Shown: positions 46,479-58,131 of the stretch, piece after piece
Layout of the letters: every line of letters starts with the position of its first letter
How positions within the stretch are numbered: the first letter of the stretch is position 1
Assembly (NCBI RefSeq): GCF_004379255.2
Contig: NC_056046.1
Location: forward strand, 8,990,001 to 9,054,000
DNA: 64,000 bases
Source: Salvia splendens
Taxonomy: Eukaryota > Streptophyta > Magnoliopsida > Lamiales > Lamiaceae
Direction of reading: 5' to 3'
Program-made: the position numbers and the translations under genes
Notes under the pieces: generated by a model
Seen by the model: the letters and a program-made list of their open reading frames with translations, nothing else
Told to the model about the DNA's origin: nothing
Database searches by the model: none

Positions 46479-47853
46479 GGGTGTCCACTATGGAGTGGGC
46501 GCGGCTGTAGCCGCGAGGGTGGGCGGGGGGGGCGGCGGATTATAGTGGAGAAGTTGTCCGCCCCGGGGGCGGACGCGGCGAGGGGGGCGAGAGGCGGCGG
46601 ACGCGCGATAGCCGGGTGCGGGGCGAGGACGCGTCGGACGCGCGATAGCTGCGCCTATAGTGGAGGACATAGCCGCAGCGAATTAGCCGGTTGCGGGGAA
46701 TTTGAAATTTTTTTACACTCCCTCTATAAATACCACACCCCCTACTTATTTTTCACAATTTTCACAAAATTCATCCACTCACTATCCACACAACCACTCT
46801 CTAAAAAATGAATCGAGGAGACGAGGACTCACGCGACTCTTAGGAATCGGGATATGACACCAATACATCACACCCGTCGGGTTTTGCCGGATATGGCACG
46901 ACTCCGTCCCAGTATTGGAATTGGAATCAATCTCCCCACGCCGAGAGTGGCCGAAGCGTAGCAGATTTGAAGACCCTATCGGAGGGCCAATACCACAAGA
47001 CGGGCGCGCCGAAGTTCACCTTGTGGGAGTAGTATCTTGTCCTCGCGGATTGTCCGAAATTCAGGTCGATCGTGGCGCAAGAGGTGGGCACAGCTCCTGG
47101 CCCGAAGCGCACAAGGCACAACCTTGCCGGGGAATACAGCAGTGGGAGCGGCTCGCACGAGTTCGAGCAAGTCGAAGAGCCAGCCGCGACTCACATTAGG
47201 CGACGACGGCCCCCGGGACAACAGGCCTCTATCCGCAGTGCCAGAGGGGGTAGAAGTGCCTCCCGCCTAACGGCGGCCGCGTCCGGATCGCGCATCCCCC
47301 AGTCTGCCCCAATCCCACAGCCCACGGTGCAACCCCACGAGGTATTGATCAATACCATAGACGTAACGTTGATGCAACAACTACAAGACGTATGCAGCAA
47401 ATACGCAGGGGAAAAAGACCCGTACCTCAGGAACGTCTACAAGCGGCTCATCACTCGGATTGAGAGATGACTGGCGAGCGTTGATAATGATCCTGGGGAA
47501 ACCGCGGCCGGCAGCAGCGAGGGAGGAGGAGGAGGAGGAGGAGAAGAAGAAGAAGACGACGAGGAAGCCGACTCCGACACCGAGTAGACGGTGGCGGAGT
47601 TTTTGGTTGTATTTTATTTTAATTATTCGTTGTATAATTTTACCGGTTTGTAATACAACGAATATTCGGCCCTAATTACCTCGTTTTCTATTTATTTACA
47701 CTGCGATTATTTTAATAATAAATTTTGGAGGCTATTGGAGGTGTCCACTATAGTGGCGAAAATAGAATTTTGGGGCTATGTACAACAAAATTGGGGCTAT
47801 GGACAAAAACTGGGGCGGGGCTATTGGGCGTGTTCGCCTTATAGTGGACACTC
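46479..47853 (+). mobile_element. Harbinger element with ORF1 remnant, nested in its relative
   Basis: TTA at 46476-46478 and 47854-47856 flanks 1375 bp with ends GGGTGTCCACTATGGAGTGG and, as complement, GAGTGTCCACTATAAGGCG. It has a TATAAATACC promoter near 46726 and one degenerate reading frame. The flanking TTA is part of the host element's TATA box. Confidence 0.87.
46808..47470 (+). pseudogene. Harbinger ORF1-like protein, internally deleted, two stops
   Basis: One frame reads from ATG 46808 (MNRGDEDSRDS) to TGA at 47468-47470 but has a TAG at 46841-46843 and another at 47030-47032. Recognisable pieces are a Gly/Ser/Tyr-rich start, KRTRHNLAGEYSSGSGS and a C-terminal helix (LQDVCSKYAGEKDPYLRNVY). 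These follow the order of ORF1 proteins, with the MYB-like core missing. An acidic run (EEEEEE) continues downstream to about 47587 in another frame. Not functional. Confidence 0.78.
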
Positions 47854-48114
47854 TTATAGAGGGAGTGTAAAAAATTTCAAATTCCCCGCAACCGGCTAAT
47901 TCGCCGCGGCTATGTCGTCCACTATAGGCGCCGCGCCTATAGGCGCGGCTATAGCCCCCCGCCGCGTCCTCGCCCCGCACCCGGCTATCGCGCCTCTCGC
48001 CCCCCTCGCCGCGTCCGCCTCCGGGGCGGACAACTTCTCCACTATAATCCGCTGCCCCCCCCCCCGCCCACCCTCGCGGCTACAGCTGCGTCCACTCCAT
48101 AGTGGACACCCTAA

Positions 48115-48861
48115 CAAGAATGGCTACTGCCTACTGGGATGGCCATGGGCTGATGCTCTATCAAGTTTTGATAATGTAGTCAACAAATAATTTCATTAAG
48201 AACACAATTGCAGATCAGAGAATGACACTGCACATTCATAAGAATCGGCATTGCACCCTACCTTAAATTGTCAACATAGATCACTTTCGAATGTTTAAGC
48301 TGACAATTAAGCGAATTAGCTAAGGAGATCAAAACTTGGCTATATATTTCTATATCTAACTTGCTATTTTTACATCAGAGAACCTAGAACCGACGGTCTG
48401 TAATTGCCACAGTTGCGGCTAAGACAAGGTGATGAGGTGCAAAAGGAACAATGCTCAACTCCTAATTAAGAAAACCTCACTAAAGACCTCAGTAAAGAGA
48501 GATGGAAAACCATGATGCAGTCTAAACTTAGCATGAAGTTTTTGGCTTCAATTTTCACAACACATACCAAGAAATGGACAGTATCAAGCCTCTGTGCTTC
48601 ACACTTCTAAATTGCAGATTGCTATTAAAACCCCAAAATGATCAGCATTTTAGTGTATCAGTGAAGCTATCAAAATACCTTATTGAACCATGAGTATATT
48701 TCACATGAAATGTGAAAATTAATCTTGATTCAAGAATTTTACTTCATGTTATCAAACAGAGTAGTACTCCTTTGCAAAGAAAGAAACAAGAACTGGAAAC
48801 AGACATCAATAACACAACAAAATTTTGAATCTTGCATTAAAATATAACCATATACACAATC

Positions 48862-48892
<31 letters not shown>

Positions 48893-48946
48893 AAGACAGC
48901 AACAATATACATAAATTACTAAATTAGACAATTATACTTATAAAAG
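48115..48946. other. Intergenic region, probably 3' UTR side of the mTERF gene
   Basis: No coding signal. It contains a run of about ten ATC triplets at 48862-48891. Part of it is likely the 3' untranslated region of the minus-strand mTERF gene. Confidence 0.5.
48862..48891. repeat. (ATC)n microsatellite
   Basis: About ten uninterrupted TCA/ATC triplets lie about 55 bases past the mTERF stop codon, probably in its 3' UTR. Confidence 0.9.
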
Positions 48947-49822
48947 CTACAATGGCTGATCCCCCGCCATTTGGAGGCGTTTCTCAATCAATTGAACATT
49001 GAATTCACCGTCGCTAACTTTCAACATCTCCGGCAACGACATTGAAACACCGTGTTCTATCAAAAGCCGATGCCGCGGTATAATCTTCATCTCCAAACTG
49101 AACGAGAAATACTGCGGAAACCTCTTAATTTCACCCAAATCTCCATTCATCTCCTTCAGAAAGTACTCCAATTTTGGCGCGTAATTCTTCTCCACGCTGA
49201 ACGTCAACAGCCCCGGGGATCGGAGCACCATATTCCTCACCTCGACATACTCAATCCCCAATCTAGTCAGAAATTCAATCTTCGGCACCAGTGTGCGCTC
49301 CACGCTCGATACCAGAAGCACTGTCGTCTGCGACGTCAATTTGTTCGCCCCTACGAAGCCTAATTCGGATAGAAACTCAAATGCCGGCTTCAATTGAGCT
49401 TCCAGATCGGAGACGAGGATCCTAGGGCACCGGGTGATCGACTTCCTAATCTCGGGGAAGGGGATTTCGACGGTGTGAAGCAAAAAATCGAAGATTGGGT
49501 AAATGTCGGCGTAGGGATCGGTGGTGAGGAGCTTCGGGTGCATGTCTAGGATGCGGCCTACTGCGGCGATGTCGAGTCCCATGGAGGAGAGGCATTGGGT
49601 GATGGAATGGAGAGCGGAGAGAGGGGTGGAGCGGAGTGTAGGGTTTAGGTCTAGCGCCTTTTTGTGGTTTACGTTTAAGGATTGGAGGTAGAGTATCTTC
49701 CGACGGAAATTGAGACCAGAATCGGTAGAGGTAGAGCCGTTGCAGAGGCAGCCGGCGACGGCGACGGCGGTTTGAGCGAGCTGCAATTTAGGCGGGGATG
49801 GAATTTGCAGTTGGAGGATCAT
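48947..49822 (-). CDS. mTERF-family protein, plastid-targeted
   Basis: An intronless frame of 291 residues starts at ATG 49822 (MILQLQIPSPPK). The upstream extension of the frame is Asn/Lys-rich and not protein-like, so this start is preferred. The first 50 or so residues, rich in Ala, Ser, Thr and Gln with few acidic groups, look like an organelle transit peptide. Tandem mTERF helical repeats follow, each with a Pro-containing pattern: MHPKLLTTDPYADIYPIFDF, RCPRILVSDLEAQLKPAFEF, LVSSVERTLVPKIEFL, RSPGLLTFSVEKNYAPKLEY, FPQYFSFSLEMKIIPRH. These proteins bind organellar nucleic acid and act in transcription termination, RNA processing or splicing. It resembles the short chloroplast MTEF1-type members; plastid rather than mitochondrial targeting is an inference. 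Confidence 0.92.
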   Translation of the reverse strand: MILQLQIPSPPKLQLAQTAVAVAGCLCNGSTSTDSGLNFRRKILYLQSLNVNHKKALDLNPTLRSTPLSALHSITQCLSSMGLDIAAVGRILDMHPKLLTTDPYADIYPIFDFLLHTVEIPFPEIRKSITRCPRILVSDLEAQLKPAFEFLSELGFVGANKLTSQTTVLLVSSVERTLVPKIEFLTRLGIEYVEVRNMVLRSPGLLTFSVEKNYAPKLEYFLKEMNGDLGEIKRFPQYFSFSLEMKIIPRHRLLIEHGVSMSLPEMLKVSDGEFNVQLIEKRLQMAGDQPL

Positions 49823-51107
49823 TATCCTTTTTTTCTTTTTTTGTTTGGTATAATTTTCATTTGAGTAAAATCCATAAATTTCACTTCGAAATTTGAGCCC
49901 ATTTAACCACACTAATAATGGGCTTTACTCCAATAAGGCCCAAATTGAATTCATTTTTCAGTATTGATGCATTTGATGTTCAAAAATATATTGTGCTTGT
50001 TACTACTATTCTTGTGCTGTTGCCTTAGAGCAAAGTCTCCACCAATACGCACACCACTTTATCTCTTTATCATATACCAACAAAGCAATTCTTCATATAC
50101 TATGGCCGATATTCTAAAAATGACCAAAAACATGAAGTCTTTTTATCAAAAAATTACATCATAGTAGAGGCATGTTAGGCCTTGAGTTGCACATAATTGG
50201 TATGTAAGCTTTTTCCAGCAAAAAAAAAAAAGAGTAAATCGAATTGTAAGGCAATTACTTTTTTCATCACTTTAGGTATTACGCGACTCCACGTAGACAC
50301 TACGGTAGCAAGATTAAGATTTTGGAAAAAGAATACCTAAATCTTCTTCTCTAAGATATCTACCCAAATTCTTGAGCTCCAACCTTTATTGACACATTTA
50401 TAATTAACTAGGAGTATTATTATTAGTTGATTAAACACATTGCATCTTGCATAACTTTTATTACATTTTTTATCATAAATAAATCCTTTAAACGTCGAGA
50501 AAACATAGGGTGCAAATTTGTAAGTTTTGAAATTCTGACTAAATGACGGTTTTTTATGGTTATAAATTTAATGCTACTGTAAATATGAGTTGCAGTAATG
50601 GTCCAAAATCAAAATACGGTATAAGAAAAACAAAAAAAAACTTGGTGTCACAGACACTTTAAAGCATTGGAAATACGCATTTGTTTGTTGACTCGAGAAC
50701 GGAAAATCAGTTGAGAGCCAGAGAATAGTTTAATTTTCACACTTCGATTCCAAAATTCAATGTTAAGTCCTATCCTTTGCTCCCACGAGAATATGTGCTG
50801 TTTTCTTTTTAGTCCGTTTTACAAGAATATGCATTTTCTAATTTAGAAAGTTTTTTCTCTCTAATAAGGTGGTATCCATTCTCTACTAACAATACTTTAA
50901 TTACTTTTTCTTTTTACCTCTCTATTACTCTACCAATTCTATATTAAAACTCGTGCCGAACCAATTATCTCTAATAGAGACGGAGGGAGTAGTACTTAAA
51001 ACATAAACATATGCTTCTTATTTTAATCCGAAAAATGTGGACTTTTAATCGAGTTTTGACGTATAGTTATTTGCATCGAAACTCATAAAACAAGAAAGAT
51101 TAGTTTA
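49823..51107. other. Intergenic region
   Basis: The first 100-200 bases are the mTERF 5' flank. GGCCCA/TGGGCTT-type motifs near 49900-49940 are typical of promoters of plastid- and translation-related genes. A Stowaway remnant lies at about 50780-50989 (right end GACGGAGGGAG then TA). No further gene is supported. Confidence 0.5.
50780..50989. mobile_element. Stowaway MITE remnant
   Basis: The right end GAGACGGAGGGAG is followed by TA at 50990-50991. The left end (CTCCCACGAGAATATG) is a guess and no TA precedes it. Confidence 0.4.
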
Positions 51108-51110
51108 TAA

Positions 51111-51374
51111 GAGTGTTCACAGTGGTGAGCCGCGGCGGTCTATTGCTGCCCGGGGGAGCGTCGGGGAGGCGGCAAGGACGGGGCGGTGGCGGCGGTCGCT
51201 CGGCGGCCTATTGTGAGCTGCCGAGACCGCCGCGGCAGTCAAAAACGTTTTTTTTTTACATTTTCTTAATTTATTTTATGATGAATAGGCGGATAAGTTT
51301 GTTGTGGCTGTGCTGACTAGGTGGACAAGTTTTCGTGGCTGTGGCGTGGTTGTTCTGCCTTATTGTGGACGCTC
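51111..51374. mobile_element. Harbinger-type MITE, 264 bp
   Basis: TAA at 51108-51110 and 51375-51377 flanks ends GAGTGTTCACAGTGG and, as complement, GAGCGTCCACAATAAGG. The left half is very GC-rich (GGCGG repeats). Confidence 0.8.
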
Positions 51375-51377
51375 TAA

Positions 51378-52759
51378 GTAATCCTGTCATTCCATGTTAA
51401 TTGAGTCATTTTTCTATTTTAGGAAGTTCCAAGTTAATTGAGTCATTTCTATTTTTGACAAAAAGTAATTCATTTTTTTACTTTATTCTCTTTTTAATTA
51501 TCTCTTACTATTTTATTCATCATTTATTTAATATACTATTTTTAAATTTCGTGTCAAAAAAGAAATGTCTCTGTTTAGAAGGAAATGAGGAAGTACTTTA
51601 TACAGACTCCTTTTTTAAGTGAGTTTCTATTTTGTTCAAAACCCACACAGGCCTCTTTGCACATTTTTTATATATTTTTAGTTTCTTTTGTTTTTAATAT
51701 TTTGCGTTATTTTGTGTTTTCTTTTTATGCATGGTTTATATTTCGTATTTTATGTCAAATAAAAATCAATTTAATTAGTGTAAGAAGTGTATAAAATGAT
51801 ATAAGCCCGTTAATAATAGAAGGGAAGACATAGGTGTGGATAAGATTGAGGATGTTAATGAATTTATAAGACATGGTTCTGGATATATATGGAATGGGAG
51901 GTTATGAGTATTATTTCTTAACTAAGAAATGATTAAATGATTATGCATTAGTAATAAATTAGTTATTAAGAGAAAATTTGCGTATGATTAGTGATTAAAG
52001 GAGCATTTGAGATTCAAAGTTCAATTTTATTTAATTTGATTTTTGCCTAGAGGGGGAGGAAACATGCTTCAATTCGATTTTTTAGCTCCTTAAATTCTTA
52101 GCATTTTTAATTACTTCAGAATTACTAATCCGAGTCTATATTACACTCATTTAGGTTTTATAATTATTGTAACATTTAATTTTAAGTTTACTAGTAGTTA
52201 ACAAAGATTATAGGTTGAGACTTGAGGCTTCCATAAATTTGGAGTTGTATTTAAATAAATGCTAAGTATCTATTGCCATCGTGTTATATTGGTATTCATT
52301 ATTATAAAGTATTAGGATATTGATTAGATAAATTAATTCCACAAAACATAAATGCTCTTCCTCAACGGCAAGCATGTCTCTTGAGAACGCAAAAGGTTGC
52401 AGTCGTCCAAAAAGAATAGGCTTCTTAATTTACATGTAGAAATAAGATTTCCATTTTTATAAAATAAAGTGAATGTTACTTCTACTTACTACTCCAGTAA
52501 ATTAGAACTTGAAAACTGATACAGGAATTTAAGGCATCGGAATTCAATTAATTTATTAAAATATAATATGTCTTGGTCATGTATTACCATTTTTTCTACC
52601 AAATTGTTTTACTATGTCAATTAAAAACTTATCTATAACTAAATTGTAACTTAATGAGCTAGCCGAACCCAAATATAAAGTCTGATGAGTTTAATTAATG
52701 CTCTCGCTTCGAAAAAGCGTGCCCGTATACTTAATTTGTGTTGGGAATGGGCAAATATT
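51378..52759. other. AT-rich intergenic region
   Basis: A degraded Stowaway-like stretch occupies about 51380-51590. No gene or clear element end is seen in the remainder. Confidence 0.4.
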
Positions 52760-53504
52760 GACCATCCGCAACGCATCTCTTGACCGTCTCTTATCTCGTC
52801 TCCGAGACGAGACGGTTAAGAGACGCGTTGCAACGTCCCGTCTCGCTGAGCGGCTCGTCCCTCCGAGACAGCTGGCGCACTAGCGTCACGTGGCGCGAGC
52901 TGGTGCTAGGCGTGACGCCCACTCGCCGGCCCGCGAGTGGGAGTCGTCACGCTGACGCAATAAATCATTTTTAAAAAATTCAATTTTAAAAATAGTAATA
53001 TGACCGTTCAACGGTTATTTTTTTATTTCTTTTTTCTTTTTTTTATTCTATAAATACTTCTCTTCCATTATCATTACACATACAAACATATATCTATTAT
53101 TCTCAAATCATCTCTCTTTCCTCTCCAATTTTCATCTCAAATCATCTCTTTTATTCTTCTCTCAAATTTAAATTATGTATTTTTAATTTTTTTGTGTATT
53201 TTTAAAATTTTTTTAGGATTTTAATTATGTGTTTTTTAAATTTTTATAGAATTTTAAGTTTTAATTTAATTTAATTTTATTTAATGAAGTGTGTTTTTTA
53301 TTAATTGAATATGTTGGAAATAAAAATAAAAAATGAAATTGACTGAATAGTTAAGGGATGAGATGGTTAAGAGACGGTTAAGAGATGGATGGTTGCAGGT
53401 GCCGTCTCTTAGTTAAGAGATGTGATGAAAAGTACACTGAGGTCATGAATAGTGAAATGATGAGACGGTTAAGAGACGGATAAGAGACAGCGTTGCGGAT
53501 GGCC
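52760..53504. mobile_element. Non-autonomous Harbinger-type element, about 745 bp
   Basis: The ends are GACCATCCGCAACGC and, as complement, GGCCATCCGCAACGC. The left interior (cgtcacgtggcg, then gcccactcgccggcccgcgag) and leader match the 31151 and 42225 elements, and GAGACGGTTAAGAGACG-type repeats crowd both ends. The coding part is absent. I see no exact TTA/TAA duplication, so the outermost bases are uncertain. Confidence 0.75.
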
Positions 53505-54042
53505 GGGAGATATAAAAGTATGTTACTAAATCAAAAAACAATTTCTATATACAAAATTAAATCCTTTGTCCGACAAAATGTCCTTCAAATTATAATAACT
53601 AAAAAAAACACTTTGCGAGCTTAATTTGATTATCACAATTTTCAAGGAATAAAACACATGGAACAAAACCCAGAAATTTCATTTCATTTCATTACTATAA
53701 AAATTGAGCTTACAAAACAAACCCAATTTCAAATTTCAGCCAACAAAGGCGAATCAGGAGCAATAAAAAAAGGCCTCCAAACAGTACTATTTAATAAGCG
53801 GGCGGTACACCCTTTATACCACCTCACCCATTTTCTTTTCCTTTAAACACACAGAAAAAGATAAAAGTACTAAAAAACACCCATCATAAATTGGGCGTTT
53901 TTAAAAGAGGACCATATAAAACTAGTCCTATCCCAATTTCACCCCTAAAACAAACAATAGTCACACACTACTAATAAACGTGACCATTCTATACTATATA
54001 TATTTTTAAAAATAAAAAATACCACACTTAGTAATTTTGTCC
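53505..54042. other. Intergenic region, probably 3' UTR of the expansin gene
   Basis: No coding signal. The part nearest 54042 should be the 3' UTR of the minus-strand expansin gene. Confidence 0.5.
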
Positions 54043-54947
54043 TCAAAATTGAGCTCCAGAGAAGGTCTGCCCGAACGACCAGCTCGCCGGCGCCGCGTTG
54101 TTGGAGACGAGAGTGCGGCCGTCGCTCGTCGTCACCTTAAAGGAGAGGCTCTGGCCGTTGAGGTTCGAGTTGCTCTGCCAGTTCTGGCCCCAATTTCTCG
54201 ACATTTGCTGCCAGTCGGATTTTGAGCCCTTGACCGAGACGGAGACGACGTCGCCGGCGCCTCCGACGTTTGTGATGAGTACGAGGTTGAAGTAGGAGTG
54301 GCCGTTGATGGTGAACCTTATCCCGCCCTTCCTGTTGCAGGCGACTCTGCAAATGTGAAGATTTAAAAATTAGGTTTTTTGAAAATTGAAATTGGGGGGC
54401 AATTGGGGGAGTTAGGGTTTAGGGATTAACCTCCGGTAAGAAACGGGGACGATTCCAGCTTTGTATTGAGCGATGTGCTGGAAGATTGGCTGAGAGAGGT
54501 CGAAGTGGTGGAGGGGAGGGTTGCACCAGCCGCCTGCGTTGTTGGGGAGGGCGTTGTTGGGCGGGCAGAAATTGGTGGCGGTGACCGTGATAGATCCGGG
54601 GAGGCACCACTTCTTCTCGTCGGCGCAGCGGATCTCGTAGCAGGAGCCGCAGCTGAGGCCGTTGTTGAACATGGCGGTGCTCAGCGCGGCGGTGTTGGTG
54701 CCGTATCCCTGGCTGTAGAGGTTCCCGTAGCCGCACGCGCCACCTGTTTGATGAAATGTCGCAGTCAGAAAACAGATTCAAATTCTGCATGCAAAAAAAT
54801 GGTGTTGAATAAGTTTTTACCCATTGTGCCGGATGCGTCGCTGCCTCCGTAGAATGTTGCATGTGCGGAAGTCCAACCACCGCCGTCGCCTCGGACGAAC
54901 GACGCCGTTCCGAGAAAACCGAGGAAGAGGAGTGCAAGAGCTGCCAT
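54043..54947 (-). CDS. Alpha-expansin
   Basis: Three exons (54947-54821, 54743-54431, 54346-54043) with GT-AG introns give 247 residues, the normal length for the family. Expansins are secreted to the cell wall and loosen cellulose-xyloglucan contacts at acid pH without hydrolysis. Residues 1-20 are a signal peptide ([20 protein letters not shown]). The GH45-like domain has [13 protein letters not shown] (41-53), conserved cysteines and the HFD motif at 112-114 (HHFDLSQ). The C-terminal CBM63-like domain keeps the aromatic surface ([16 protein letters not shown]). The short alpha-type insertion with WCNPP is present, which separates it from beta-expansins. A 5' UTR intron (55038-54955) is supported by a CTAG/GTAAC donor and CCTGCAG acceptor. 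Which EXPA orthologue it is cannot be told here. Confidence 0.96.
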
Positions 54948-54954
54948 TCTTTAC

Positions 54955-55038
54955 CTGCAGGTGAAGACACATTACATGTTAATAGCCTTTTTTGTGGCGA
55001 ATTTATGAATCTTGACTTGTACAGGGAGAGAGAGTTAC
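54955..55038 (-). other. Intron in the 5' UTR of the expansin gene
   Basis: Donor GTAACT at 55038 and acceptor TGCAG ending at 54955 enclose 84 bases of AT-rich sequence seven bases before the ATG. Such leader introns often raise expression. It is a prediction from splice signals only. Confidence 0.5.
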
Positions 55039-55118
55039 CTAGCTGAGATCTGGAAAGAGTGCAGTTGGAAGAGAGAGATTTTGAGTTGGAATGAGAAGCG
55101 AATGAAGGAGGTGGCGAC

Positions 55119-55126
55119 ATTAAATA
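55119..55126 (-). promoter_or_regulatory. TATA-like box of the expansin gene
   Basis: TATTTAAT on the minus strand lies about 80 bases upstream of the predicted leader intron, suiting a start site near 55090. Confidence 0.45.
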
Positions 55127-55998
55127 GAGGCGGAGGAGAGAGAGAGGGTCTACAGTGAGTAGTCTCACAACTAACTGCAACTTTTTAAGGCTGTTGGGGT
55201 GGGGACCATCAACTGTTTCAGCACAAAATAGGAGTATTTATTTTTTCCGAATAATAACAGAATAACATAATGATTTTTAATAACAGAATTTCATTGTGCC
55301 TCATGTGATGATTTTTTATTCTTTCAAAAATTCTAATTTTTCAAATTTTGATGGGTAAATAAAGATAAAACTTCAACATCACAGATTCACACTTGAGTAG
55401 CACATGACCATTTTGCCGCAAAGACCTACCTTTATGCCTTTTCTTATCTCCATATCCCACTTTATTATCTGATTTTAATGTGTGACCACGAATTTTTCTC
55501 TTTATTCATATCTAGGATTTGAAATACGATGTTGTGACAGGAATTTAATTTATTCTTCATTTTTTCACAACCAAAATCCTGCTGCTTTTATTTGTCCAAC
55601 CACATTTTTATCTCTCTTATTCAATTCAACAACCCCAAATACTATATAGGCTTCAAATTTTCGCCGCTAGTTTTAGACTACATTTTCATCTCGTATTTGT
55701 ACCAAATAAGATGGTTTAATTTAAAGGTGTCAATTTTTCTTACATAGGTTTTGAAACTTGACACATTGTTAGATTGTATTTTAAAACAGTGGGCTATTGG
55801 TAGAAGAGTAAGCTTGTGAAAAATAGTTTTTAAAAAAATGTGAGTATATAATAAAGCTGAAATATATTACTCCTCATCCGCGATGTCTTGATTTTTCATT
55901 TTAGTGCATATGTATTAAAAGCTTAATTTACTTTCTACATATTGTGTAAGTAGAACTCACACTCTATTGGATCATTATACTTATATATAATTAATATA

Positions 55999-56432
55999 CT
56001 CCTTCCGTTCCATAGTAGTAGAGATATTTCTTTTCGGCACAGAGATTAAGAAAAAAGTGTGTAATGTACTCCATCCGTTCCATTAAATATGCAACATTTG
56101 GGAATCAGCACAGGTTTTTATGTAGTTTTGTTTTGTTAGTTAGTGAAGAGAGATGAAAAAGTAGAGATAGAGATGTTTTCATTTTAGAAAATGTTTCATT
56201 TTTAATGGGACAATCTAAAAAGAAAAACGTTTCATTTTTAATAGGACCGGGAGAGTATTAAATAAAAAGATAATAAAGTAGGGGAGAGGAAAAAGTAGAG
56301 AGAATAAAGTAAGAAATGAGGAAAAGTAAATGAGAAGCAATATGTTGACTTTTACTTAAAAAAGAAATAACTTCACTATTATGGAACGTACTAAAATGAC
56401 AAAATGACTACACTGCTATGGAACGGAGGGAG
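55999..56432. mobile_element. Stowaway MITE, outer copy
   Basis: TA at 55997-55998 and 56433-56434 flanks ends CTCCTTCCGTTCCATAG and, as complement, CTCCCTCCGTTCCATAGCAG. Without the inner copy it is about 245 bp. Confidence 0.85.
56069..56255. mobile_element. Stowaway MITE nested in another Stowaway
   Basis: TA at 56067-56068 and 56256-56257 flanks ends CTCCATCCGTTCCATTAAA and, as complement, CTCTCCCGGTCCTATTAAA, for 187 bp. It is a different subfamily from its host. Confidence 0.8.
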
Positions 56433-57613
56433 TATAAAACAGAGACTTACAATTCATTAACTTTTTTTACTCAATTTTCTTCACCGTTCTCAAAATTGCA
56501 CCGAATTAAAACGGGGCATTATATTGCGAGGAGGCCAAGTTTGATTCTTATTATGCTAAAATACTATCATCATCTACAAATTAAGATCACTTGTACAGGT
56601 TAGCCTAATTATTGAAGTTATATACTATGTCGATTAGTCAAAATCATTATATATCAAGATTTTCATTATTTGATTTGTCATGGCTGTCATGATCATATCA
56701 AATGGTTTACGAGATTTGAACATGCCATCCATATCTGCATGGAAAATGATGTGTGATTACCGAAATAATTAGCGATGTAGTACTATCTTTTTATATACAA
56801 TATTGAGAAACGATTTGCCAATTGAGGATTTTCTGTTGTAAGATGAAGTTTTATTTATTCTATTATTAATGAGGTACCATTATTATTTTAGTAAGTAAAC
56901 TTGTCTATAAATAGAACGATTACAATGAGATGCTTGAATATATGAGACAAGACAACTCTGAAATTAACAAGAAAACAATATTCTTTAAAAATTAATAGTA
57001 ATACAGATAATTGACTTGGAATGAAACATCATATGCTCACATATTAATAGGGTAATTATGTCAAAGTAATAAAAATAAAATGAGAATGTGAAGAATAATA
57101 GCAGTAATAGTATAAAGATTAAAATTAATTTTATGATGTTGAGAGCGTCAACAAATTCGGCTGCACATGCAGTATTTGGCGACTAGTTCACAATACAAAA
57201 TCATTTTGGTAATCTAATTTCTTTTTAAAACAATTAATATTTCGAACTTTATCGTTTTCTTGGGCTGCTCACACCTTGTCATAATTTGTGATTATGATAA
57301 TAAAATGTAAGAAAAATTTGAATAAAAACAGGAGGGAAAGTTACAGTTTTGGCTTTCTTCGGTGCACAATCTTTTGTCACTTTCATTTGGGACCATTTTG
57401 AATTTTCAATCAATTGCGTTTTCATCCTTTATTTTTAAGGAATTACTTCAGTTTATTTATAAGTTATAACTTTGTTCTTTTGGAATAAATGCTAACACTT
57501 TTATAAAAGGAGAAGATAACAAAATCTTAGTTTTCTATTTTACTTTCTTCGAATGATTTTAATAATTCAAAATATGGACTATATTCTAAACCGTTAGAAA
57601 ATTATATTTTGAG

Positions 57614-58131
57614 AGGGAATATTTTTTGGTCCGCGAACTTTGTTAAGGTATAAATTTTGTTCTATAACATTTGAAAATTTATCTTCCGAGGTCCATTAAC
57701 TTGATGTTTGAGCAACTTTTTCACTATTTCAATCTTTTTTGGACAAAAATACCATCAACCTCATGAAGGGTTTTAATTTAAGTCTGTTTATTCTCTCTTT
57801 TTATTAAAATATTTAATTTATTTCTCTTAATTATTTTTGCCCCTTTATTAAAAGAGAGAAGAAAACATGGGGATGAAGAGGGAAAGAGTGAAGGAAGAAA
57901 GGGCCAAATATAATTAAGAGAGATAAATTCAATATTTAATAAAGAAAGAGAGAATAAATAGACTGAAGTGTCCTTCATAGGCTTGAGGGTATCTTTGTCC
58001 AAAATAGGTTTGAAACAATGAAAAAGTAGTTTAAACATTATTACATCAAAGCTAATGGACCTTAAAAAATATTTTCAAATGTTACAAACCAAAATAGATA
58101 TCTTGACAAAGTCTACCAAAAAATATTCTCC
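57614..58131. repeat. Long foldback element, about 0.5 kb
   Basis: The left arm (from GGAATATTTTTTGGTC) and the complement of the right arm (GGAGAATATTTTTTGGTAG) align over roughly 230-240 bases, including TAACATTTGAAAAT, GGTCCATTA, TTTGGACAAA, TTTATTCTCTCTTT and AATTTATCTCTCTTAATTA blocks. Only about 40-50 bases near 57850-57895 remain as a loop. I could not fix a target duplication. It could be a foldback-type MITE; a transcript would form a long hairpin. Confidence 0.85.

Larger units (their letters stand above)
46187..48111 (-). mobile_element. Harbinger-type element interrupted by its own relative
   Basis: TAA at 46184-46186 and 48112-48114 flanks ends GAGTGTCCACTATAAGGCGG and, as complement, GGGTGTCCACTATGGAGTGG. 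Its left 292 bp and right 258 bp are the two halves of one minus-strand element. The break falls in its TATA box (CTCTA / TAA / ATACC), where an inverted copy of the same family (46479-47853) inserted. Confidence 0.85.
55127..57613. other. AT-rich intergenic region with nested Stowaways
   Basis: The first few hundred bases are the expansin promoter. The Stowaway pair at 55999-56432 is listed separately. No other gene or RNA is supported. Confidence 0.45.

Noticed and set aside
49823..49912. Thirty-codon N-terminal extension of the mTERF frame
   Set aside because: Asn/Lys-rich and unlike a transit peptide; the ATG at 49822 begins a plausible one.
54137..55180. Two long minus-strand frames (253 and 71 codons) and plus-strand frames across the expansin gene
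   Set aside because: They are Arg/Pro-rich shadows of the GC-rich expansin exons and run through its introns.
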